7,945 nucleotides of DNA from Candidatus Adiutrix sp. (GCA_031273445.1 JAISRV010000205.1:1-7945); one strand, 5' to 3'. Numbered from the stretch's first letter, positions 1-6,252 are shown. Notes: generated by a model from the sequence alone, not told the origin. Program-made: numbers and translations.

Positions 1-7
1 ACGAGAC

Positions 8-868
8 ATGTGGGATTATACGGAAAAAGTCAAAGACCATTTTGAAAACCCCAGGAACGTGGGCGTGGTCGACCGTATCGACGGCGACGGCCAGGTGGGC
101 TCGCTTTCCTGCGGCGACGCCTTGCGTCTGACCATACAGGTGAACAAAGACACCGGCAATATCGAAGACGCCAGATTTCAGACTTTCGGCTGCGCCAGCG
201 CCATCGCCTCATCTTCGGCCATGACGGAGATGATCAAAGGCAAGCCCCTGGATGAAGCTTTAAAAGTCACCAACAGGGATATAGCCGACTACCTCGGCGG
301 CCTGCCCAAGGAAAAAATGCACTGCTCGGTTCTGGGGCGGGAGGCGCTGGAAGCGGCGGTGGCCAATTACCGGGGACTGCCGCTGACCAAAAGCGACAGC
401 CCCATCGTCTGCGAATGCTTCGGGGTTACGGAAAAGGAAATAGAACGGGTCATCCGCGAAAACAACCTGGCTACGGTGGAAGACATAACCGCCTATACCA
501 AGGCCGGCGGCGGCTGCGGACGTTGCGCGCCTGAGTTGGAAAAAATCCTGGAAAGAGTGATCAAAGGCGCCCTGAAAGACGACGCCGCGTCCTCGGCCGC
601 CGGCCAAACCGCCGCGCCGCGCCCGATGACCTTTCTGCAAAAGGCCCGGCTGATTGAAGAGGTCATCGCCAATGAAATCGCCCCGGCCCTGATGCGCGAC
701 GGCGGGGACATTGAACTGGTGGACATTGTCGGCGATGAAGTGCTGGTCACCCTAAAGGGCGCCTGCGCCGCCTGCCCTTCGTCCAAACGCACCCTGGCCG
801 ATTTCGTCACGGAAAAACTGCGCGAAACGGTTTCCGGGGCCATCACCGTCAAAGAAATGCGCCCCTAA
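8..868 (+). CDS. nifU: NifU, modular Fe-S cluster assembly scaffold
   Basis: NifU builds [2Fe-2S] and [4Fe-4S] clusters in the cytoplasm from sulfur delivered by NifS and passes them to target proteins. All three modules of full-length NifU are present in 286 residues. The N-terminal IscU-like scaffold (about 1-125) has Cys35 in SLSCGD, Cys62 in TFGCAS and Cys106 in MHCSV, with Asp37 beside the first. The central BFD-like [2Fe-2S] domain (about 132-185) has Cys135, Cys137, Cys170 and Cys173. The C-terminal NifU domain (about 210-283) has Cys253 and Cys256 in a CxxC. These nine cysteines are the only ones in the protein and match the nine of classical NifU. The start fits the family's usual MW-D/E-Y opening; only seven bases precede it, so its ribosome site cannot be judged. 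nifS follows 52 bases downstream. No nitrogenase gene is visible, so a general housekeeping role is equally possible. Confidence 0.97.
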   Translation: MWDYTEKVKDHFENPRNVGVVDRIDGDGQVGSLSCGDALRLTIQVNKDTGNIEDARFQTFGCASAIASSSAMTEMIKGKPLDEALKVTNRDIADYLGGLPKEKMHCSVLGREALEAAVANYRGLPLTKSDSPIVCECFGVTEKEIERVIRENNLATVEDITAYTKAGGGCGRCAPELEKILERVIKGALKDDAASSAAGQTAAPRPMTFLQKARLIEEVIANEIAPALMRDGGDIELVDIVGDEVLVTLKGACAACPSSKRTLADFVTEKLRETVSGAITVKEMRP

Positions 869-920
869 GCCGGCGCTTTTCATTCAGCCACGCAAAAGAC
901 ACGCCAGGAGCAATACTATA

Positions 921-2147
921 ATGAGCCGCCTTATATATTTCGACAATAACGCCACCACCTCGACGGCGCCGGAAGTGGTCGAGGCGATGCTGCCTTTTTT
1001 CAGCCGCCGCTACGGCAATCCTTCCAGCATGTATCCCTTCGGCGGCGAAGTGGCCGCCGAAATCAAAGCGGCTCGCGAAAAAACGAGCGCGCTGCTCGGC
1101 TGCGAACCCAGGGAAGTCGTTTTCACCTCCTGCGGCACCGAGAGCGACAACGCCGCCATCTGGGCGGCCCTGCGCACCCAGCCGGACAAAAAACACCTGG
1201 TCGTCAGCCGGGTGGAACACCCGGCGATTGCCGCCAACGTGCCTTTCCTGCGCAAACTGGGCTACCGCGTCACTGAAGTAGGCGTCGACGAAAAAGGCGA
1301 GCTTCTCTGGGACCAATACCTGGAAGCGCTGACGCCGGACACGGCCCTGGCCACCTTTTTATGGGCCAACAATGAAACGGGCGTTCTCTTCCCCATAGAA
1401 AAAATGGCTGAAGCCGCCCACGACCGCGGCATCCTCTTTCACACCGACGCCGTGCAGGCGGCCGGCAAAATTCCCCTTGACCTGGCCGGAACCAAGGTGG
1501 ATATGCTGTCCATTTCCGGCCACAAACTCCACGCTCCCAAAGGCATCGGCGTTCTCTACCTGCGCCGCGGCGTCAAGTTCACGCCTTTTATGATCGGCGG
1601 GCATCAGGAGTCCGGGCGCAGAGGCGGCACGGAAAACGTGCCTTATATCATCGGCCTGGGCCGCGCCGCGGAATTATCCCTGGCCAATATGCGCGACGAA
1701 AACACCAGAGTGAAGGAACTGCGCGACCGCCTGGAAAAAGGGCTGACCACAGCCATTACCCATACCCGCGTCAACGGCGGCGGGGCGCCGCGCGTGCCCA
1801 ACACCACCAACATCAGTTTTGAATATGTCGAAGGCGAGGCTATTTTGCTGGGCCTGGCCTCGGCCGGGATCTGCGCCTCTTCCGGCTCGGCCTGCACTTC
1901 CGGCTCCCTGGAGCCGTCGCATGTCCTGCGGGCCATGGGCGTGCCTTTCACCGCGGCCCACGGCTCGATTCGCATGTCGCTGAGCGTTCACAACACCGCG
2001 GAAGAGGTTGAGCGGGTCATTGAGGTCTTTCCGCCGATCATCGCCAGGCTCAGGGAAATGTCGCCTTTCTGGAAAGGCGACGGCCCGGCGGAAGACCAGG
2101 CCATGCTCACCTGCGAAACCGGCGGCTGCCAGGTCTGCGGCGTCTGA
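921..2147 (+). CDS. nifS: NifS/IscS-type cysteine desulfurase
   Basis: This PLP enzyme removes sulfur from L-cysteine, giving alanine and an enzyme-bound persulfide that is handed to NifU. It has 408 residues, about the usual length. Visible marks are the opening YFDNNATT, His100 in the VEHPA stretch that stacks on PLP, Asn151-Glu152 in WANNETG, Asp176 and Gln179 in HTDAVQAAGK, the Schiff-base lysine Lys202 in SGHKLHAPKG, RRGGTENVP at 233-241, and catalytic Cys325 in SSGSACTSG, the group I desulfurase pattern. Ribosome binding site AGGAG at 906-910 lies 10 bases before the ATG. It is the second gene of a nifU-nifS pair, and a terminator follows at 2175-2197. The odd part is the tail: after the last conserved segment come about 25 residues with three cysteines (Cys398, Cys403, Cys406) that E. 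coli IscS lacks. Confidence 0.97.
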   Translation: MSRLIYFDNNATTSTAPEVVEAMLPFFSRRYGNPSSMYPFGGEVAAEIKAAREKTSALLGCEPREVVFTSCGTESDNAAIWAALRTQPDKKHLVVSRVEHPAIAANVPFLRKLGYRVTEVGVDEKGELLWDQYLEALTPDTALATFLWANNETGVLFPIEKMAEAAHDRGILFHTDAVQAAGKIPLDLAGTKVDMLSISGHKLHAPKGIGVLYLRRGVKFTPFMIGGHQESGRRGGTENVPYIIGLGRAAELSLANMRDENTRVKELRDRLEKGLTTAITHTRVNGGGAPRVPNTTNISFEYVEGEAILLGLASAGICASSGSACTSGSLEPSHVLRAMGVPFTAAHGSIRMSLSVHNTAEEVERVIEVFPPIIARLREMSPFWKGDGPAEDQAMLTCETGGCQVCGV

Positions 2148-2174
2148 GGAGTGATTTTCAATAAGCCTTACGCG

Positions 2175-2199
2175 AACCCCGCCTTTCAGCGGGGTTTGT
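2175..2199 (+). terminator. Rho-independent terminator after nifS
   Basis: An 8-bp perfect stem, AACCCCGC (2175-2182) with GCGGGGTT (2189-2196), encloses the six-base loop CTTTCA and runs into TTTGTT. It lies 28 bases after the nifS stop and ahead of a strong promoter, so it separates the nifU-nifS unit from pssA. The T tract is interrupted by a G, so efficiency may be moderate. Confidence 0.75.
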
Positions 2200-2213
2200 T
2201 CGTAAACGCGCCC

Positions 2214-2235
2214 AAAAAAAGGCCGGCGGCCGGCC
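2214..2235 (-). terminator. Terminator-like hairpin facing the minus strand
   Basis: Read on the minus strand, GGCCGG (2235-2230), loop CCG and CCGGCC (2226-2221) form a G+C-only 6-bp stem. It is followed directly by seven T residues (complement of A2214-A2220). This is the layout of an intrinsic terminator for leftward transcription. No minus-strand gene is visible upstream of it, so its job, perhaps stopping antisense transcripts entering nifS, is inference. Confidence 0.45.
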
Positions 2236-2271
2236 GGGCTCCCCAACCTCGCGGCGGAGAAAAAAGGCTCT

Positions 2272-2300
2272 TTGGGCGGGAAGATTATTTGTGGTATAAT
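2272..2300 (+). promoter_or_regulatory. Sigma70-type promoter of the pssA operon
   Basis: A perfect TATAAT -10 box (2295-2300) has TG one base upstream (TGG at 2292-2294), making an extended -10. The -35 candidate TTGGGC (2272-2277) keeps the first three consensus bases at exactly 17 bases spacing. Transcription would start near 2307, giving a leader of about 40 bases before the pssA ATG. The promoter's position argues against translation starting upstream of it. Confidence 0.75.
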
Positions 2301-2345
2301 GAGATAATATGCGTCCATAGGAATTTAAGCGGACGGGAGGCTGAA

Positions 2346-3173
2346 ATGCATTTTAAACCTCGGGCGACCAGGCGCCGCAGCATTTATATTCTGCCGAACA
2401 TCTTTACGACCCTGAGCCTTTTTTTCGGCTTCTACTCCATTATGGGCTCGGTCAACGGCCGCTTCGCCCAGGCCTCCTGGCTTATTATGATCTCGGCTCT
2501 CTGCGACGGCCTGGACGGCACTGTGGCCCGCATGACCAGAACCACCAGCCAGTTCGGCGTGGAATATGATTCCCTCTGCGATCTGGTCGCCTTCGGCGTC
2601 GCCCCGGCCATCCTGGCCTTTTTCTGGGCCCTGACGCCGGAGCAACTGGCTTCGTTTTCGCCCTATCACCAAAAGCTGGGCATTGCCGCCGCCTTCATCT
2701 TTCTGGCCTGCGGCGCCTTGAGGCTAGCCCGTTTCAATATTTTTTCCGGCGCCCGCGACCCGGGCTTTTTTCAGGGTCTGCCCATTCCCGGCGGGGCCAT
2801 GATGGTGGCCGCCGCCGTTTTGTGGCACCACCGCGCCGGCCCGCCCATCGCCCCTTACGGCCCGGCCATTTTGGGGCTGGTGCTGGCGTTGGCCTTTCTC
2901 ATGGTCTCCAGCATCGACTATGTCAGCCACAAAAACCGGGCCCTGTTCAGAAACAATAAACCTTTTGAAACGCTGGTGTCGGTCGTCCTGATACTGGGCC
3001 TGGTCATAGTGAAGATAAAAAGCGCTTTATTGCCGTTGGGCTTCGCCTATCTTCTTTCGGGGCCCATCGTGACCGCGGCGCGGGCCGGCCGTCGCCGCGC
3101 CCGGCCGCCCGCCGGGGAAGAGGGCGGCCCGCCACGGAAAGACGAAGCCGGCCCGGCCAAGGCCGATCATTAA
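2346..3173 (+). CDS. pssA: CDP-diacylglycerol-serine O-phosphatidyltransferase
   Basis: This inner-membrane enzyme joins CDP-diacylglycerol and L-serine to make phosphatidylserine, the precursor of phosphatidylethanolamine. The complete CDP-alcohol phosphotransferase signature is present: Asp54, Asp57-Gly58, Ala61-Arg62, Gly71, Asp75 and Asp79 in the D x2 DG x2 AR x8 G x3 D x3 D spacing. Hydrophobic segments fall near residues 13-33, 43-52, 83-97, 111-125, 150-161, 171-190 and 208-245. The protein has 275 residues and ends in a polar, Arg/Pro-rich tail of about 30 residues. The frame is open back to a GTG at 2151, but that extension crosses the terminator and promoter and looks non-conserved. 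The ATG at 2346 has GGGAGG (2335-2340) five bases upstream and begins just before the family's YILPNIFTT stretch. The partner decarboxylase gene psd is not in view. A SPOR gene follows after 42 bases. Confidence 0.95.
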   Translation: MHFKPRATRRRSIYILPNIFTTLSLFFGFYSIMGSVNGRFAQASWLIMISALCDGLDGTVARMTRTTSQFGVEYDSLCDLVAFGVAPAILAFFWALTPEQLASFSPYHQKLGIAAAFIFLACGALRLARFNIFSGARDPGFFQGLPIPGGAMMVAAAVLWHHRAGPPIAPYGPAILGLVLALAFLMVSSIDYVSHKNRALFRNNKPFETLVSVVLILGLVIVKIKSALLPLGFAYLLSGPIVTAARAGRRRARPPAGEEGGPPRKDEAGPAKADH

Positions 3174-3215
3174 TTTCAGCAAGAAAATTTCCGAGCTCAA
3201 CCTGACAGAGGGTTC

Positions 3216-4250
3216 GTGTTGTATATTTATTCATTGCCCATAGCGGGAGCGGCTCTGCTGGCGGCCTCTCTGGCGTTCGCCTTAAAAGGCGGCCGGAAAA
3301 AGGCTAAAGAGGGCAAAAATTCCGCCAGGCGCAGGCTCGGCCGCGGCCTTGTGCTGATGCGCGAAAATCAGGCCCCCAAAGGGCGCTCCGGTTTGGCCGC
3401 GCCTCTGTTAATGGGGCTGGTCATACTGGGGCTCGGCTCCTGGCTGGCCGCCGCCTATTTTCTGCCTGAAGAACGCGCGGCTCTGGCCGAAGGCGAATCA
3501 GCGGGCGAACCCGCCTCGCCGCCTCCCGCCCGGACTCTCAGCGGGAAGATCGTCCCTCCCGCCGCTGAGGCCCAAAGCGCTCCGGCGGCGCAGAACCCGG
3601 CCGTCATGGCCCAGGCGGCCGCGGCCGCGGCCGCTTCCCCCCCGCCCGCCGGAGGAAGCCTTAACGCGGCCGAGCGGCCGGCGGCGCCGGCCGCCCCCAT
3701 TTCCGAAGCGGCCCAGGCCATGGCTCTGAAGGCCAGCCGACTGGAACAGGTCGGCCTCTTGCCGGCCAAAAACGGCCCCGCCCCGCCCCAAAAAGCCAAA
3801 CCGGCGAGGCCGGCCAATGCGACTCCGGCGGCGGCTAACGCGATCCCGGCGAGGCCGGCCAATGCGACCCCGGCGACGCCGGCCAATGCGACTCCGGCGC
3901 CGCCGGCCAATGCGACCCCGGCGGCGCCGGCCAATGCGACCCCGGCGGCGGCTAACGCGGCTCCGGCCAAGCCGCCGGCCGGCACGGGCTTATTGGCCGC
4001 CACGCGTGAATTCACAGTGCATCTGGCCTCTTTCGGCGACCCTGGCAATGCGGATAAATACAAGACGAAACTAGTCGACGCAGGGGAAAACGCCTTCATT
4101 TCCGAAATAACGGTTGAAGGCCGCATTTGGTATCGGGTCATGAGCGGGCGTTTCAATAACCAAAACGAGGCCAACAACCATGGCCTCGACCTCAGGCGGC
4201 GCGGCCTGACCACGGATTCCGGCAACTTCCTGGTCAAACCGTTGCGCTGA
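3216..4250 (+). CDS. SPOR-domain membrane protein with Ala/Pro linker
   Basis: The C-terminal SPOR domain (about residues 264-344, EFTVHLASFGD to the end) is of the kind that binds glycan strands lacking stem peptides at division septa. It keeps the usual Y-x-V-x-x-G-x-F-like core as IWYRVMSGRFNNQNEA. Two hydrophobic stretches (about 2-23 and 60-83) flank a strongly basic loop (24-57). A membrane hairpin with both ends outside would put the SPOR domain in the periplasm. A low-complexity Ala/Pro linker (about 95-262) spans the periplasm and contains a near-perfect repeat block. GAGGG (3208-3212) lies 3 bases before GTG 3216 and 6 before TTG 3219, so TTG may be the real start. An ATG at 3357 would leave one membrane segment but has no clear ribosome site. 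It sits between pssA and two PilZ genes. Its exact function is unknown. Confidence 0.88.
   Translation: MLYIYSLPIAGAALLAASLAFALKGGRKKAKEGKNSARRRLGRGLVLMRENQAPKGRSGLAAPLLMGLVILGLGSWLAAAYFLPEERAALAEGESAGEPASPPPARTLSGKIVPPAAEAQSAPAAQNPAVMAQAAAAAAASPPPAGGSLNAAERPAAPAAPISEAAQAMALKASRLEQVGLLPAKNGPAPPQKAKPARPANATPAAANAIPARPANATPATPANATPAPPANATPAAPANATPAAANAAPAKPPAGTGLLAATREFTVHLASFGDPGNADKYKTKLVDAGENAFISEITVEGRIWYRVMSGRFNNQNEANNHGLDLRRRGLTTDSGNFLVKPLR
3801..3962 (+). repeat. In-frame 24/21-bp tandem repeat in SPOR linker
   Basis: Seven consecutive units code for residues 196-249 of the SPOR protein. Five are 24-bp units of the form PAxPANAT, where x is R, R, T, P, A, and two are 21-bp units, PAAANAI and PAAANAA. 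The order is 24, 21, 24, 24, 24, 24, 21, so a 45-bp pair (24+21) opens and closes the block. Codons are almost identical between units (CCG GCG, then CCG GCC AAT GCG, then ACC or ACT). This points to recent duplication rather than selection on amino acids alone. A smaller GCGGCC triple repeat lies upstream at 3615-3632 in the poly-Ala part. Confidence 0.93.
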
Positions 4251-4286
4251 AGAGTTTTTATAGGCGCGGAAAACAGGAGACGACCC

Positions 4287-4676
4287 ATGGCGGCGAACGG
4301 CTTGGTGCTGCGGGAACAAAGAATTTTGACTCGCAGGGATTTGATCTATTATCTGAAAATAACCGACCGCAAAACCGGCGAAGAACTCGGGCGGGTGGGC
4401 GATATTCACACTGAAGGCATGCTGGTGTTAAGCAGCGCCCCCCTACCGCTGGGCCTGTTCTATAAAACCGCCGTCGCCCTCCCCAAATCCCTGGCCGACT
4501 CTGTGCGGCTTAAAGAATTGCCTCTGTGTTGCGAAACGCTTTGGAGCCGCCCCGGCCCCAAAAACGCCAATTTTTACGAAACGGGCGTGCGCTTCGTCGC
4601 CGCGGACAAGCCTCAGCGGATTATTATAGAAAAAATCATCGCTTCTTTCGCCATTTCCGGGGCTGAGGCCCCATGA
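4287..4676 (+). CDS. Small PilZ-domain protein
   Basis: This 129-residue cytoplasmic protein consists of little more than a PilZ domain, the common bacterial receptor fold for cyclic di-GMP. The RxxxR element is present as Arg12 and Arg16 in QRILTRRDL. It is followed by the first beta strands YYLKITDRKTGEELGRV. The second motif, normally D/N-x-S-x-x-G, reads DIHTEG (Asp39 to Gly44), with His41 in place of Ser. The later strands ALPKSL, CCETLWSR and FYETGVRFV, with a short C-terminal helix, match the family layout. AGGAG (4275-4279) lies 7 bases before the ATG. It is 36 bases after the SPOR gene and 34 before a second PilZ gene, so probably co-transcribed. Binding of cyclic di-GMP is inferred; the changed motif leaves it open. 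Confidence 0.85.
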   Translation: MAANGLVLREQRILTRRDLIYYLKITDRKTGEELGRVGDIHTEGMLVLSSAPLPLGLFYKTAVALPKSLADSVRLKELPLCCETLWSRPGPKNANFYETGVRFVAADKPQRIIIEKIIASFAISGAEAP

Positions 4677-4710
4677 TAAATTACAGCCAGATGAGGTAAG
4701 CCAAATCCCC

Positions 4711-5847
4711 ATGTTCGCGTTCGATTTAGGCCGTTTCGGCCTGGCCGCCAACAACAAGGCCACAGAAGAATTCGCCAGGCTCAAAGCCGGTTTCGGCGGT
4801 TCGGGCGACTCCTTCCCCATGGAGTATGTCTGGCCGTTTCTGGCCGGCCTGATTATTATAATCCTCCTGGCCGCGGTAATCGGCATCGTCCGCCGCAAGC
4901 GCCGCCACGACATGTTCAGCGGCTGGTTCGCCGTCACGGAGCCGGAGCGCATCGCCATGGTCTTCAGGCGGGCCGTCGCCCGTGAAGCCTTGTTTACGCT
5001 GGAAATTTTCGACCAGCGGCATACCGTCATCTACAAAGGGCGGGTGGTGGATATGCGGGAAAATTACAGCGTGGCCCTGGAATTGTCGCAGACGCCCTTC
5101 CCGGATATCGACTTTGAGGGCTTCCCCGTGCAGGTGCATATTAATTTTCGCCCAGCCCCCAAGGTGCCTATGGAGCATTACCAGTTCTCCAGCCGCACCA
5201 TGTTCATTGATTTTCCCCGGGAACGCGCCTGGCGCATCGCCAGAGTGCTGGTGTCCTGGCCCAGAAGCATCATCAGCGCCCAGCGCCGCGATTTCCTGCG
5301 TCTGGAGCCGTCGGCGGAACACTCTCTAAGCTGCCTGGTTTGCTCCGTGCCCCAGGAACCAGTCGCCGATATGGGTCAGGTCGAGGAAATAGCGACGGCC
5401 GCGGTTCTCGACATAAGCGTAGGCGGGGCCCAGCTGGTCTTTCCCGGCGCTCCGGGCCTGACGGAAACACAGCGCTACATGGGCGTCATCACCCTCCCCG
5501 GCATCGAATTGGATTCGTCCACGCCCAAAGACACGCTTTATCTGTTGATGCAGCTCATGACCCAGGACGTCATCGGCCGCGGGGCCGCGGCCGATTTATC
5601 CGACAAATCGATCCGCACCATAGTCCGCACCCGTTTTCTGGGCCGCTACATTTTCAATAAAGCGACGCAGCGCTGGGCCTATGCCCAGTTCAGCCATGAA
5701 GCCTTTCAGGTCCTTTCGAACTGGATGTATGCCTATCAACGCCATCAACTGCAAAAAGAAAAGGATCTGCTGCCCTCCCCGCCTAAAGGCAGGGTCAACC
5801 TATATCCTTCCATTCCGCCGGAACGCCCGGAACCGAAAGACGATTAA
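4711..5847 (+). CDS. Membrane-anchored PilZ-domain protein
   Basis: The protein has 378 residues. An N-terminal part of about 40 residues precedes one strong membrane segment (about 41-60), then RRKRR (61-65), so the rest should be cytoplasmic. Residues about 70-185 form a beta-rich domain resembling the N-terminal part of YcgR-type PilZ proteins. A complete PilZ signature follows: Arg193 to Arg197 in RRDFLR (RxxxR) and Asp234, Ser236, Gly239 in DISVGG (DxSxxG). The PilZ part runs on to about 345, longer than a minimal domain. The C-terminus is Pro/Lys-rich and polar. By family knowledge the canonical motifs predict cyclic-di-GMP binding. The likely role is a membrane-located effector, perhaps on motility, surface or envelope functions; the target is unknown. 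The start is uncertain: TGAGGT (4693-4698) is 12 bases before the chosen ATG, and ATG 4819 (residue 37), just before the membrane segment, is an alternative. It is the last gene of the operon. Confidence 0.88.
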   Translation: MFAFDLGRFGLAANNKATEEFARLKAGFGGSGDSFPMEYVWPFLAGLIIIILLAAVIGIVRRKRRHDMFSGWFAVTEPERIAMVFRRAVAREALFTLEIFDQRHTVIYKGRVVDMRENYSVALELSQTPFPDIDFEGFPVQVHINFRPAPKVPMEHYQFSSRTMFIDFPRERAWRIARVLVSWPRSIISAQRRDFLRLEPSAEHSLSCLVCSVPQEPVADMGQVEEIATAAVLDISVGGAQLVFPGAPGLTETQRYMGVITLPGIELDSSTPKDTLYLLMQLMTQDVIGRGAAADLSDKSIRTIVRTRFLGRYIFNKATQRWAYAQFSHEAFQVLSNWMYAYQRHQLQKEKDLLPSPPKGRVNLYPSIPPERPEPKDD

Positions 5848-5874
5848 AGCTCCGGCCGGGGGCTTGGCTATTTT
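5847..5874 (+). terminator. Probable terminator of the pssA-SPOR-PilZ operon
   Basis: AAGCTCC (5847-5853) pairs with GGGGCTT (5859-5865), including one U-G pair, around the loop GGCCG. After three bases comes TATTTT (5869-5874). The stem starts on the last base of the PilZ gene's stop codon. The structure is moderate, but its position fits the end of an operon. Confidence 0.55.
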
Positions 5875-5909
5875 AAATGTAAATGATCGGCTTGGCTGTC
5901 TGGGTCGTA

Positions 5910-5939
5910 GCTGGGCAAAAAATGTTATTTTTGCCCAGC
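5910..5939. repeat. Perfect 12-bp inverted repeat
   Basis: GCTGGGCAAAAA (5910-5921) and TTTTTGCCCAGC (5928-5939) are exact inverses separated by ATGTTA. The A and T runs form the upper stem, so the T run comes before the G+C arm. This is not the layout of an intrinsic terminator for either strand. It could be an RNA hairpin or a protein-binding site. Confidence 0.85.
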
Positions 5940-5978
5940 GAGCGAGTTAATCGGCCTCTCAACCAGTCGCTTAGCTCC

Positions 5979-6008
5979 GTCGCCCCTCTCCGGGGGCGAC
6001 CACTTTTT
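5979..6008 (+). terminator. Terminator-like hairpin in the intergenic region
   Basis: GTCGCCCC (5979-5986) pairs perfectly with GGGGCGAC (5993-6000) around TCTCCG. Three bases later comes TTTTT (6004-6008). The stem and T run have intrinsic terminator form. It lies about 130 bases after the PilZ gene, so it could be a second terminator for that operon or the 3' end of a small RNA made from 5910 onward. Confidence 0.6.
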
Positions 6009-6110
6009 AAAAATATTCGCCTATACCTGATGTTTGCCGGCTGCCAGCCCCTGAAGCGGCAGGGCGTAACGAACGGAACAAATGAGCGATGAGACAAAAA
6101 AGGCGGGGGC

Positions 6111-6139
6111 TTGCATTTTTAGCGGCGAACTGTTTAAAT
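6111..6139 (+). promoter_or_regulatory. Possible promoter of the coiled-coil gene
   Basis: TTGCAT (6111-6116) and TTAAAT (6134-6139) are 17 bases apart, with TG at 6131-6132 giving an extended -10 form. The match is partial (three of six at -35, four of six at -10). If used, the transcript would have a leader of about 200 bases carrying the hairpins at 6161-6188 and 6253-6281. Confidence 0.35.
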
Positions 6140-6160
6140 GCTTACCTAAAGGCTGACTGT

Positions 6161-6188
6161 GCGCCGGGAGTTTAACGACTGCCGGCGC
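6161..6188 (+). repeat. Hairpin-forming inverted repeat in leader
   Basis: GCGCCGG (6161-6167) pairs with CCGGCGC (6182-6188). Inside, after one G-G mismatch, AGT (6169-6171) pairs with ACT (6178-6180) around TTAACG. There is no T run after it, so it is not an intrinsic terminator. Confidence 0.6.
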
Positions 6189-6252
6189 CTGTTTGCCGGG
6201 CTCCCTCCCTCCCCCAAAAAAATAAAGACGCGGGTCGCGACCGCCGGAAGGC

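Noticed and set aside
859..880. GCGCC/GGCGC stem followed by TTTT between nifU and nifS
   Set aside because: Only five base pairs with an eight-base loop overlapping the nifU stop; too weak to call a terminator or attenuator.
849..1316. Minus-strand frame opposite the start of nifS
   Set aside because: It is the antisense shadow of a strongly conserved gene, with no motif or ribosome site.
8..2147. Reading nifU-nifS as proof of nitrogen fixation
   Set aside because: Modular NifU and NifS serve general Fe-S assembly in many non-fixing anaerobes and no nitrogenase or nif regulator is in view.
2209..2278. CGCCCAAA and TTTGGGCG, an 8-bp inverted repeat whose right arm overlaps the pssA -35
   Set aside because: The arms are 54 bases apart and such short pairs arise by chance in this composition; noted only as a possible operator.
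2151..2345. In-frame 65-codon extension of pssA starting at GTG 2151
   Set aside because: It runs through the nifS terminator and the pssA promoter, has no family similarity, and the ATG at 2346 has a good ribosome site and correct family start.
3817..4074. Plus-strand Arg/Pro-rich frame with a repeated MRPRRRRP pattern
   Set aside because: It is the 24/21-bp repeat of the SPOR linker read in another frame.
3455..4288. Long minus-strand open frame of 277 codons opposite the SPOR gene
   Set aside because: It is a mirror of the Ala/Pro-rich linker in high-G+C DNA: low complexity Gly/Ala/Val, no ribosome site, no motif.
4659..4699. Small hairpin GGGGC/GCCCC and an eight-codon frame at 4673-4699 overlapping the small PilZ stop
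   Set aside because: No T run after the hairpin and no ribosome site or conservation signal for so short a peptide.
5873..6097. Overlapping frames on both strands in the intergenic interval
   Set aside because: They lack ribosome sites, have no recognisable motif, and run across the hairpins; the base pattern is not that of coding DNA here.
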